Shown: piece after piece, positions 8,128-12,714 of the stretch
How the letters are laid out: every line of letters starts with the position of its first letter
How positions within the stretch are numbered: position 1 is the stretch's first letter
From: JAVVSR01 sp964604875
GTDB lineage: Bacteria > Bacillota > Clostridia > Christensenellales > CAG-917
Direction of reading: 5' to 3'
Assembly: GCA_964604875.1 (NCBI GenBank)
Contig: CAZSAC010000045.1
Span: 1 to 12,714 of the forward strand
DNA length: 12,714 nt
Translations under genes and position numbers: made by a program
The notes under the pieces: generated by a model
The model's input: only the letters and a program-made list of their open reading frames with translations
What the model was told of the DNA's origin: nothing
Database searches by the model: none

Positions 8128-9147
8128 ATGAAAAAGTTTTTTGCGATATTAATTTTAGTTTTTTCATTGTTCAATCTTTTTGGATGCAACCCGTCCGAAG
8201 AAATTTTTTATAGTTTCGGCACGGTTATAAATGTAAAGATTGAGAAAAATACGAAAAAAAGTTTAAATACTATTGACGAATTATTTGCGAAATTAGACGC
8301 AGATTTTGACACTACCAATAAAGGCGGTTCAATTTATAAATTCAACAATTCTTCTGCCGGCGAAATTGTTGAAATATCAGCTGACGCCTATGCTTTGTTG
8401 CAGCTTTCAAAGGAAATGTATTTAAAAACGAATATGGCGTTAAATATTGCCACATATCCGCTAACGGAGTTGTGGCAACTGTCTTCTGATACCTTCAACG
8501 CGCTGAATACATCGTATATACCGCCAACACTTGCAGAGGTCAACGAGGTTTTGCCAATCTGCGATATGGACAAAATTGTTTTGCTTGGCGACAATAAAGT
8601 TAAAAAGCTGGATTCCAACATAAAAATCGGGTTAGGCGCAGTCGGAAAAGGCTATGCAGGTGACAAGGCTATGTCAATTTTAAAAGATAATGGCTCTCAC
8701 GGCGTCGTAAATATGGGCGGTATGGTTTTTACACTCGGCGATAGAGATTTTAATATCGGAATTGGAAATCCACGTGAAAGTGATTTTGGATATTTTGCAA
8801 AGGTTACGGTTGGCGGTAATTATGTTATTTGCACGTCGGGGGACTACAATCGTTATTATGAGGCAAACGGGGTAAGATACCACCATATTTTAGGAAAAGA
8901 CGGTTTTCCAACCACCAACTCAATTATAAGTGTTAGCATAATATCCGACTATACCAAAAATTCGGGCGCATTCTGCGACGCTTTATCTACAGCCGTTTTC
9001 GCAATGGATTTAGACGACGGAATTGAGTTTTTAGAAAATAACAATATTTCAGCGGTTATTATTACAAAAGATAAGAAATATAGGCTAATTAATGTTTCTG
9101 ATGATAGATTTGTGTTAAACGACACCTCATATTCTAAGTATGAATAA
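8128..9147 (+). CDS. apbE: ApbE family FAD:protein FMN transferase, lipoprotein
   Basis: ApbE enzymes use FAD to attach FMN covalently to a Thr or Ser of extracytosolic redox proteins such as RnfG, NqrC and FMN-binding-domain proteins. The 339-residue product begins with a lipoprotein signal: a short basic N-terminus, a hydrophobic stretch and a lipobox LFGC with the acylated Cys20, so it is expected on the outer face of the membrane. Family motifs are visible: GAVGKGYAGDKA (170-181), NMGGM from Asn195, HHILGKDGFPT, and the C-terminal DALSTA block beginning at Asp284, part of the magnesium and flavin site. The gene lies 10 bp after citrate synthase with no good Shine-Dalgarno sequence, and its end overlaps the next gene by 8 bp. 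It is the first member of an apbE-NusG_II-Gx triad typical of flavin-based extracytosolic electron transfer loci. No substrate protein with a flavinylation motif is present in this window. Confidence 0.92.
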   Translation: MKKFFAILILVFSLFNLFGCNPSEEIFYSFGTVINVKIEKNTKKSLNTIDELFAKLDADFDTTNKGGSIYKFNNSSAGEIVEISADAYALLQLSKEMYLKTNMALNIATYPLTELWQLSSDTFNALNTSYIPPTLAEVNEVLPICDMDKIVLLGDNKVKKLDSNIKIGLGAVGKGYAGDKAMSILKDNGSHGVVNMGGMVFTLGDRDFNIGIGNPRESDFGYFAKVTVGGNYVICTSGDYNRYYEANGVRYHHILGKDGFPTTNSIISVSIISDYTKNSGAFCDALSTAVFAMDLDDGIEFLENNNISAVIITKDKKYRLINVSDDRFVLNDTSYSKYE

Positions 9148-9532
9148 GCGGATAAAAAACTTTAAAGACGAGAAATTATTTAAACCGATTGACGCTTTTA
9201 TCGGAATTGTGGTTTTGGTTTTAATTGTTCTTTCGTTGGTATTTGCCTTTCGCCCAAAGGGAAATTTTGTTGAAATTTATAAAGAAGGCAATTTAGTTGG
9301 TACATATTCGCTTTACGAAAACAAAGAGATAATTGTAGAAGGCGACAATCTTCATAACGTTGTTGTTATTAACGACGGAAAGGTTTTTGTTAAGGAAGCC
9401 GATTGCAAATCACAGTATTGCGTCAGACATAATCCAATTTCCACAGTTGGGGAGCAAATTATATGTTTGCCTAATAAGGTTGTCATTTTAATTGCGGGAG
9501 AGCAGGAGGGTGAATTAGATGGAACGACCTAA
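9140..9532 (+). CDS. NusG domain II-containing membrane-anchored protein
   Basis: This is a 130-residue protein with a basic N-terminus, one membrane helix at about residues 17-37, and a small beta-rich domain of the NusG_II type outside the membrane. It is not a transcription factor; the name reflects only a fold similarity. The domain has three cysteines: Cys89, Cys94 (a C-x4-C pair followed by RHNPI) and Cys109 in ICLPNK. This is the conserved pattern in these short proteins and suggests a disulfide or a bound cofactor, which is inference. The gene overlaps the end of apbE by 8 bp and the start of the next gene by 14 bp, so the three are almost certainly co-translated. From memory, a protein of this type accompanies the Listeria extracellular electron transfer genes (Eet proteins). 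Its exact function is unknown. Confidence 0.83.
   Translation: MNKRIKNFKDEKLFKPIDAFIGIVVLVLIVLSLVFAFRPKGNFVEIYKEGNLVGTYSLYENKEIIVEGDNLHNVVVINDGKVFVKEADCKSQYCVRHNPISTVGEQIICLPNKVVILIAGEQEGELDGTT
9504..9509 (+). promoter_or_regulatory. Internal ribosome binding site for the Gx transporter gene
   Basis: AGGAGG sits inside the end of the NusG_II gene, 9 bases before the ATG at 9519. It decides the overlapping start. It is the only strong Shine-Dalgarno sequence in the apbE triad. Confidence 0.8.
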
Positions 9533-10052
9533 AAATTTGTCAGCTAAATACATTGCTTCACTCGGTGTGTTGCTTGCGCTAACTTTGGTTTTTGCATTGA
9601 TAGAAAATATGTTTCCACCGATAATCCCGGCAATGCCTTATGCCAGAGTCGGGTTTTCCAATATTGTTTTATTGATGGCATTAATGTTGCTTGGATATTT
9701 TCCTTGTATTTTGATTTTAGTGTTAAAGTGCGTGTTTATCGGAATTTTTTCGGGCAATATGTTTTCACTTGTATATTCTGTGCCTGCAGGATTGATTGCT
9801 TATACTTTGACAAATGTTATATTAAATTATTCAAAATTTAGCATTACCGCTATAAGCGTTATCAGTTCAATAGCGCACAATATGGTTCAGTTGTTGGTAG
9901 CCACTATCGTTATAGGTAAATCCGTTTGGTTATTATCGCCATATTTATTATTGCTTGGCAGCCTTTCCGGGCTGGGCGTCGGCATTATAGTTTTTTATCT
10001 TTTAAAGTCAATTCCAACTGCTTTTTTATATCGTATAGGTATTTCTGACTAG
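9519..10052 (+). CDS. Gx transporter family integral membrane protein
   Basis: This 177-residue protein is almost entirely hydrophobic, with about five to six membrane helices. It resembles the Gx transporter family (Pfam Hpre_diP_synt_I), historically labelled 'heptaprenyl diphosphate synthase component I', although its shape is that of an ECF-type substrate-binding membrane subunit. Conserved-looking features are the ENMFPPIIPAMPYARVGFSN segment after the first helix and a glycine-rich last helix (GSLSGLGVG). It starts inside the NusG_II gene, behind an AGGAGG site at 9504-9509. Together with apbE and the NusG_II gene it forms a triad often found with Rnf or other flavin-based electron transfer genes and with quinone or polyprenyl genes. 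A role in flavin or isoprenoid handling is possible, but the substrate is not established. A weak terminator starts within the stop codon. Confidence 0.82.
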   Translation: MERPKNLSAKYIASLGVLLALTLVFALIENMFPPIIPAMPYARVGFSNIVLLMALMLLGYFPCILILVLKCVFIGIFSGNMFSLVYSVPAGLIAYTLTNVILNYSKFSITAISVISSIAHNMVQLLVATIVIGKSVWLLSPYLLLLGSLSGLGVGIIVFYLLKSIPTAFLYRIGISD

Positions 10053-10077
10053 AAAAGTCTTAATCTTTTCGTTTTTT
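10052..10077 (+). terminator. Weak Rho-independent terminator after the Gx transporter gene
   Basis: GAAAAG (10052-10057) and CTTTTC (10065-10070) form a 6-bp stem around a 7-nt loop. A G and six Ts follow (to 10077). The stem is AT-rich and begins at the last base of the stop codon, so termination may be incomplete and allow some read-through toward spoVAC. Confidence 0.6.
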
Positions 10078-10103
10078 GTATATTTCTTTTTAAACTAGAA
10101 AAA

Positions 10104-10126
10104 ATAAGTGTATGGATATCACTTAT
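10104..10126. repeat. Inverted repeat upstream of spoVAC
   Basis: Perfect 7-bp arms ATAAGTG (10104-10110) and CACTTAT (10120-10126) flank a 9-bp spacer. There is no T-tract behind it, so it is not a terminator. It lies about 60 bp before spoVAC and may be an operator for a sporulation regulator, or it may overlap the promoter. Its function is not known. Confidence 0.55.
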
Positions 10127-10134
10127 ATGTCTAA

Positions 10135-10160
10135 TCGCGAGGATACCGAAATCCGCGCGA
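10135..10160. repeat. GC-rich hairpin in the spoVAC leader
   Basis: TCGCGAGGAT (10135-10144) and ATCCGCGCGA (10151-10160) pair over 10 positions with one A-G mismatch around the loop ACCGAA. It is strikingly GC-rich inside AT-rich DNA. The first clear T-run begins only after a run of As, so it does not look like a standard terminator. It ends 17 bp before the spoVAC ribosome binding region (AGAGGA, 10177-10182) and could be an operator or an RNA structure in the leader. Confidence 0.55.
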
Positions 10161-10187
10161 ATAAAAAAATTTTTTCAGAGGAAAGAA

Positions 10188-10643
10188 ATGTCAAAGAAAA
10201 AAAATCCAAATGAAAATACCGCCTATTTGGAATACGTATCCGAGCATGCGCCAAAAACTAAAATGTTCGCCACGATTATTCCTGCTTTTTTGGTTGGCGG
10301 ATTAATTTGTATGTTTGGGCAACTGGTTTTTGACCTATTAAAACTTTGGACTCCTTTGGACGAAGAAGGCTTAAGAGCAGCGACAACTGTAATAATGATT
10401 TTTTTAGGTTCCTTTTTAACAGGTATTGGAATTTACGACCGAATCGGGCATTTTGCTGGAGGCGGTTCAATTATTCCGATTACGGGGTTTGCAAACTCGG
10501 TGGTTTCTCCGGCAATGGAGTTTAACCGCGAGGGCATAATTTTCGGAATTTGCAGTCGTATGTTTTTAATCGCAGGGCCAATCGTCGTATTAGGTATAGC
10601 GGCGTCGGTTCTGGTGGGAATTATAGGATTATTTTTTATATGA
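10188..10643 (+). CDS. spoVAC: Stage V sporulation protein AC (SpoVAC)
   Basis: SpoVAC is an inner spore membrane protein required for dipicolinic acid (DPA) movement. In Bacillus it behaves as a mechanosensitive channel component during germination. The product is 151 residues, almost identical in length to the Bacillus protein. It has a hydrophilic N-terminus ending in YLEYVSEHAPKTK, then several membrane helices, and the conserved GGGSIIPITGFANSVVSPAMEF segment followed by GIIFGICSRMFLIAGPI, both hallmarks of SpoVAC. The ribosome binding site AGAGGA is five bases before the ATG. Its stop overlaps the spoVAD start in an ATGA arrangement, implying translational coupling. Expression is expected in the forespore under sigma-G from family knowledge. 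TGTATA (10077-10082) and TGTATG (10109-10114) resemble sigma-G -35 elements, but no convincing -10 follows either, so no promoter is called. Confidence 0.95.
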   Translation: MSKKKNPNENTAYLEYVSEHAPKTKMFATIIPAFLVGGLICMFGQLVFDLLKLWTPLDEEGLRAATTVIMIFLGSFLTGIGIYDRIGHFAGGGSIIPITGFANSVVSPAMEFNREGIIFGICSRMFLIAGPIVVLGIAASVLVGIIGLFFI

Positions 10644-11644
10644 GAAAAGGAAAACAAAGCTTTATCTTAAACAATCCGCCTTCAATTATTTCTACGTCAA
10701 CCATTGTAGGACAGCGTGAAAGTGAAGGCGCGTTAGGCGAATACTTCGATATGAGCTTAGAAGATGACTCATACGGAGAAAAAACGTATGAGCTTGCAGA
10801 ATGTAAAATGCAGAAGCACGTTGTGCAAGAGGTTTTAAAAAAAGCAGGCTTAACTACAGATAATATTGACGCGGTAGTCAGTGGTGATTTATTAAATCAA
10901 ATATTTGCGTCTAGCTTTTCGGCGAGGGATATTGACGCATCCTTCTTTGGGTTATACGGGGCGTGCTCCACGTTCGGAGAGGGACTTGTGCTTGCAAGTA
11001 TGTTGTTAAATACGGATATGTTTGAACATATCCTTGTTGCAACAAGCAGTCACTTTTCAAGCGCAGAAAGACAATATCGTTTTCCGCTGGAGCTTGGCAA
11101 TCAACGCCCACCGCTTTCACAATGGACGGTTACGGGCGCGGGCGCTTGCATTCTAAAAAAGAACGCAGAAGACGGATATCCAAAAATCACGGCAGTTACG
11201 GCAGGTAAGGTCGTTGACTTCGGCGTTACCGACGTAAACGATATGGGCGCGGCGATGGCGCCTGCCGCTGCGGATACCTTAACTACTCACTTTTCAGAAA
11301 CCGACAGAAACCCAAACTACTATGATTTAATTGTTACGGGCGACTTAGGTTTGTTTGGCGCAGATTTATGTCGCCATTTGTGTCAGGAAGCAGGCTGTAC
11401 CTTGCCAAAAACATATTCTGATTGCGGTGGAATGATTTTCCTACCTGAACAAAAAACCTTTCAGGGGGGCAGCGGCGCAGGATGTAGCAATGTTGTTTTT
11501 AATGGATATATCTATAAACAAATGCTTGCAGGAAAATATAAAAAAGTTTTGCTTGTACCAACCGGCGCTTTATTAAGCAAAGATAGTCCCTTGCAAAAAC
11601 AATCCATTCCGGGGATTGCGCATGCGGTATCAATAGAGATGTGA
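10640..11644 (+). CDS. spoVAD: Stage V sporulation protein AD (SpoVAD)
   Basis: SpoVAD is the DPA-binding, thiolase-fold protein of the SpoVA complex on the spore inner membrane. With the start at 10640 it has 334 residues, close to the 338 of Bacillus SpoVAD. The N-terminus reads MRKGKQSFILNNPPSI, and the conserved GLYGACSTFGEGLVLA block carries Cys109 at the position of the thiolase nucleophile. Later blocks RYRFPLELGNQRPP, VTGAGACI, VTGDLGLFGADL and YSDCGGMIF are typical of the family. The frame is open back to about 10550, but the upstream 30 codons overlap spoVAC, lack similarity and would duplicate coding. The 10640 ATG, sharing ATGA with the spoVAC stop, is preferred. The Shine-Dalgarno sequence before it is weak, consistent with coupling. 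The last codons precede the GAGGTGA site of spoVAE. Confidence 0.95.
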   Translation: MRKGKQSFILNNPPSIISTSTIVGQRESEGALGEYFDMSLEDDSYGEKTYELAECKMQKHVVQEVLKKAGLTTDNIDAVVSGDLLNQIFASSFSARDIDASFFGLYGACSTFGEGLVLASMLLNTDMFEHILVATSSHFSSAERQYRFPLELGNQRPPLSQWTVTGAGACILKKNAEDGYPKITAVTAGKVVDFGVTDVNDMGAAMAPAAADTLTTHFSETDRNPNYYDLIVTGDLGLFGADLCRHLCQEAGCTLPKTYSDCGGMIFLPEQKTFQGGSGAGCSNVVFNGYIYKQMLAGKYKKVLLVPTGALLSKDSPLQKQSIPGIAHAVSIEM

Positions 11645-11653
11645 GGTGAATAT

Positions 11654-12025
11654 ATGGATATATTTTTAACGTATTTAAAGGTATTTGTAACAGGCGGGGT
11701 AGTTTGCGCGTTAGGACAATTATTGATAAATAAAACAAAAATGACAAGCGCGCGTATATTGGTTACGTTCTTGTTATTGGGTGTCTTTTTAGAAGTATGC
11801 GGATTGTTTAAATATATAGAGGAATTTGGAAAGGCGGGCGCAACCATTCCGATAATGGGCTTTGGAAGCTCGCTGACAAAGGGCGCGCTAAAGGGCGTTG
11901 CAGAAGACGGCATTATTGGCGCAATATCCGGAGGTATGGCAGCCGTATCGGCAGGCTTATCTGCCGCGATATTCTTTGGTTTTATATTTGCGATTATATT
12001 TAAATCCAAAACAAAAAAGAACTAG
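11654..12025 (+). CDS. spoVAE: Stage V sporulation protein AE (SpoVAEB type)
   Basis: This is the third SpoVA membrane component, 123 residues, homologous to SpoVAEb of Bacillus (about 116 residues) and distantly similar to SpoVAC. It has about four hydrophobic segments and the conserved central stretch EFGKAGATIPIMGFGSSLTKGA, followed by GVAEDGIIGAISGG. A lysine-rich tail ends the protein. Translation starts behind GAGGTGA (11643-11649), which overlaps the spoVAD stop, 9 bp upstream. With spoVAC and spoVAD it forms the minimal three-gene set typical of clostridia; spoVAA, spoVAB, spoVAEa and spoVAF are not in the window. A strong terminator follows 6 bp after the stop. Confidence 0.94.
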   Translation: MDIFLTYLKVFVTGGVVCALGQLLINKTKMTSARILVTFLLLGVFLEVCGLFKYIEEFGKAGATIPIMGFGSSLTKGALKGVAEDGIIGAISGGMAAVSAGLSAAIFFGFIFAIIFKSKTKKN

Positions 12026-12031
12026 TCTTTT

Positions 12032-12053
12032 ACGGCAGAAATGCCGTTTTTTT
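12032..12053 (+). terminator. Rho-independent terminator of the spoVA operon
   Basis: Perfect 6-bp arms ACGGCA (12032-12037) and TGCCGT (12042-12047) enclose a GAAA tetraloop (12038-12041). The run of seven Ts (12047-12053) shares its first T with the stem. This is a textbook terminator right after spoVAE. Confidence 0.92.
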
Positions 12054-12106
12054 ATATACTTAGATTTTTGATGGTTCAATTATGGTTTTAAATCATATAT
12101 TATTAT

Positions 12107-12170
12107 GTGTATTCAATATCCTCAAAAAACAAAAAACTATTCAAGTCTGTCAGCATTATTTTAATCATTG
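12107..12170 (+). CDS. yunB: Probable N-terminal end of the YunB-like gene before the gap
   Basis: Read from GTG at 12107, this segment gives a short cytosolic, lysine-rich start (VYSISSKNKKLFKSVS) leading into a hydrophobic stretch. It is the natural N-terminus for the YunB-like protein on the far side of the Ns. The frames join only if the 10 Ns and one of the two ATCATTG copies flanking them are removed. The frame is closed upstream by TAA at 12089-12091, and GTG is the only standard start codon in it. No clear ribosome binding site precedes it, so the exact start is tentative. Confidence 0.5.
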
Positions 12171-12180
12171 NNNNNNNNNN
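12171..12180. other. Assembly gap (10 Ns)
   Basis: Ten unresolved bases are flanked by the same heptamer ATCATTG on both sides (12164-12170 and 12181-12187). This looks like two contig ends that overlap by 7 bp and were joined with a placeholder rather than merged. Confidence 0.9.
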
Positions 12181-12714
12181 ATCATTGTGCTGGTGATTTT
12201 GGTTTTTGCAGGATATTTAAGAAAAAATATGGTTCCCGTTATACTTGACACCTGTACTGCCCAAGTGCACGCGTTGGGGATTAATTCAATAAATAACGCC
12301 GCTAGTACGGTTATAACAGAAGATTTAAACTATGAGGATTTGTTTGAAATCGAAAAAAATTCTGCCGGTGATATAATTTCTATTCAAGCCCGTTCTCCAA
12401 AAATTAACAGGCTCGCCCGAGAGCTGGCTAGATTAACCCAACACAACCTTGAAAGCATTGAAGATGAGGTTATCTCTATCGCTATCGGAACATTTACAGG
12501 CATTACCTTATTAATCGGTGTCGGTCCAGCCATAAATATTCCGATAAAACCAATCGGAGTTGCAAACTGTACTTTCGTTTCCGAGTTTATTACCGCAGGA
12601 ATTAACCAAACACTTCATAAAATTTACATAAATATTAAGGTTGACATTGAGGTAGCTTTACCGATTTACGATTTAATTGTCAACGTTGTATCCGAAATTC
12701 TTATTTGTGAAAAC
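12181..12714 (+). CDS. yunB: YunB-like sporulation protein, 3' end outside the window
   Basis: The frame is open from 12181 to the window end (178 codons) and reads as a YunB-type sporulation protein, a sigma-E-dependent mother-cell protein in Bacillus whose biochemical role is not known. It begins with a membrane helix (IIVLVILVFAGYL). An extracytosolic domain follows with family hallmarks: a helix with INSINNAAS, a DLFEIEKNSAGDIISIQA block, RLARELARL, and the most conserved part, GPAINIPIKPIGVANCTF followed by SEFITAGINQTLHKIYI and a final VEVALP-type strand. Bacillus YunB is about 250 residues, so several dozen residues probably lie beyond 12714. The start is lost in the N gap as written; a plausible start is GTG at 12107. 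It follows the spoVA terminator, so it should have its own promoter, but none was confidently found. Confidence 0.85.
   Translation, partial: MIVLVILVFAGYLRKNMVPVILDTCTAQVHALGINSINNAASTVITEDLNYEDLFEIEKNSAGDIISIQARSPKINRLARELARLTQHNLESIEDEVISIAIGTFTGITLLIGVGPAINIPIKPIGVANCTFVSEFITAGINQTLHKIYINIKVDIEVALPIYDLIVNVVSEILICEN

Noticed and set aside
10077..10138. Sigma-G promoter for spoVAC
   Set aside because: TGTATA (10077-10082) and TGTATG (10109-10114) fit the -35 consensus, but no CATnnTA-like -10 occurs 16-18 bp downstream of either, so no promoter is called.
10550..10639. Possible 30-codon N-terminal extension of spoVAD
   Set aside because: It lies wholly inside spoVAC in another frame and has no family similarity. 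The ATG at 10640 gives the normal SpoVAD length and an ATGA overlap with the spoVAC stop.
11512..12009. 165-codon antisense open frame across spoVAD and spoVAE
   Set aside because: It is opposite two clearly conserved genes. Its proline- and asparagine-rich composition is what a reverse reading of hydrophobic codons gives, and no start signal was seen.
12094..12101. CATATATT as a sigma-E -10 element for yunB
   Set aside because: It matches most of the -10 consensus, but no good -35 is found upstream, and transcription would begin at about the GTG proposed as the start codon, leaving no leader.

Overview
This window looks like a chromosomal segment of a low-GC, endospore-forming Firmicute, most likely a member of the Clostridia. 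The reasons are the AT-rich intergenic DNA, strong AGGAGG-type ribosome binding sites, a clostridial-type SpoVA trio (spoVAC-spoVAD-spoVAE), a YunB-type sporulation gene, and a hexameric glutamate dehydrogenase closely matching the Clostridium symbiosum active-site spacing. All genes lie on the + strand and are densely packed. A run of 10 Ns at 12171-12180 shows that this is a draft scaffold. No mobile element, CRISPR array, tRNA or rRNA was seen.

Layout. (1) 8-5266: an M3-family metallopeptidase, followed closely by two overlapping ABC exporter half-transporter genes that form an obvious heterodimer with one degenerate ATPase site. (2) 5267-6661: an intergenic region with repeats and a good sigma-A-type promoter, a glutamate dehydrogenase gene and a hairpin terminator. 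(3) 6687-10077: a new consensus promoter followed by citrate synthase, then an ApbE-type FMN transferase lipoprotein, a NusG-domain-II membrane protein and a Gx-transporter family membrane protein, all within about 10 bp of each other or overlapping, and closed by a weak hairpin plus T-tract. (4) 10078-12053: a structured leader with two inverted repeats, spoVAC-spoVAD-spoVAE in tight coupling, and a clean terminator. (5) 12107-12714: the start of a YunB-type sporulation gene, interrupted by the N gap and running off the window.

How the genes fit together. Glutamate dehydrogenase and citrate synthase sit at the two ends of the citrate/2-oxoglutarate/glutamate route, but they have separate promoters and a terminator between them. 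The apbE-NusG_II-Gx triad belongs to the family of extracytosolic flavinylation and redox loci. Here it is carried on the citrate synthase transcript, and no flavinylated target protein is visible. The spoVA operon makes membrane and DPA-binding proteins for dipicolinic acid movement into and out of the spore, and yunB continues the sporulation theme.

Most of the window is recognisable core or sporulation gene content. I did not find a clearly new multi-gene system. The points most worth a second look are the orphan flavinylation triad, the structured DNA upstream of gdh and of spoVAC, and an assembly gap that appears to be an artefact.
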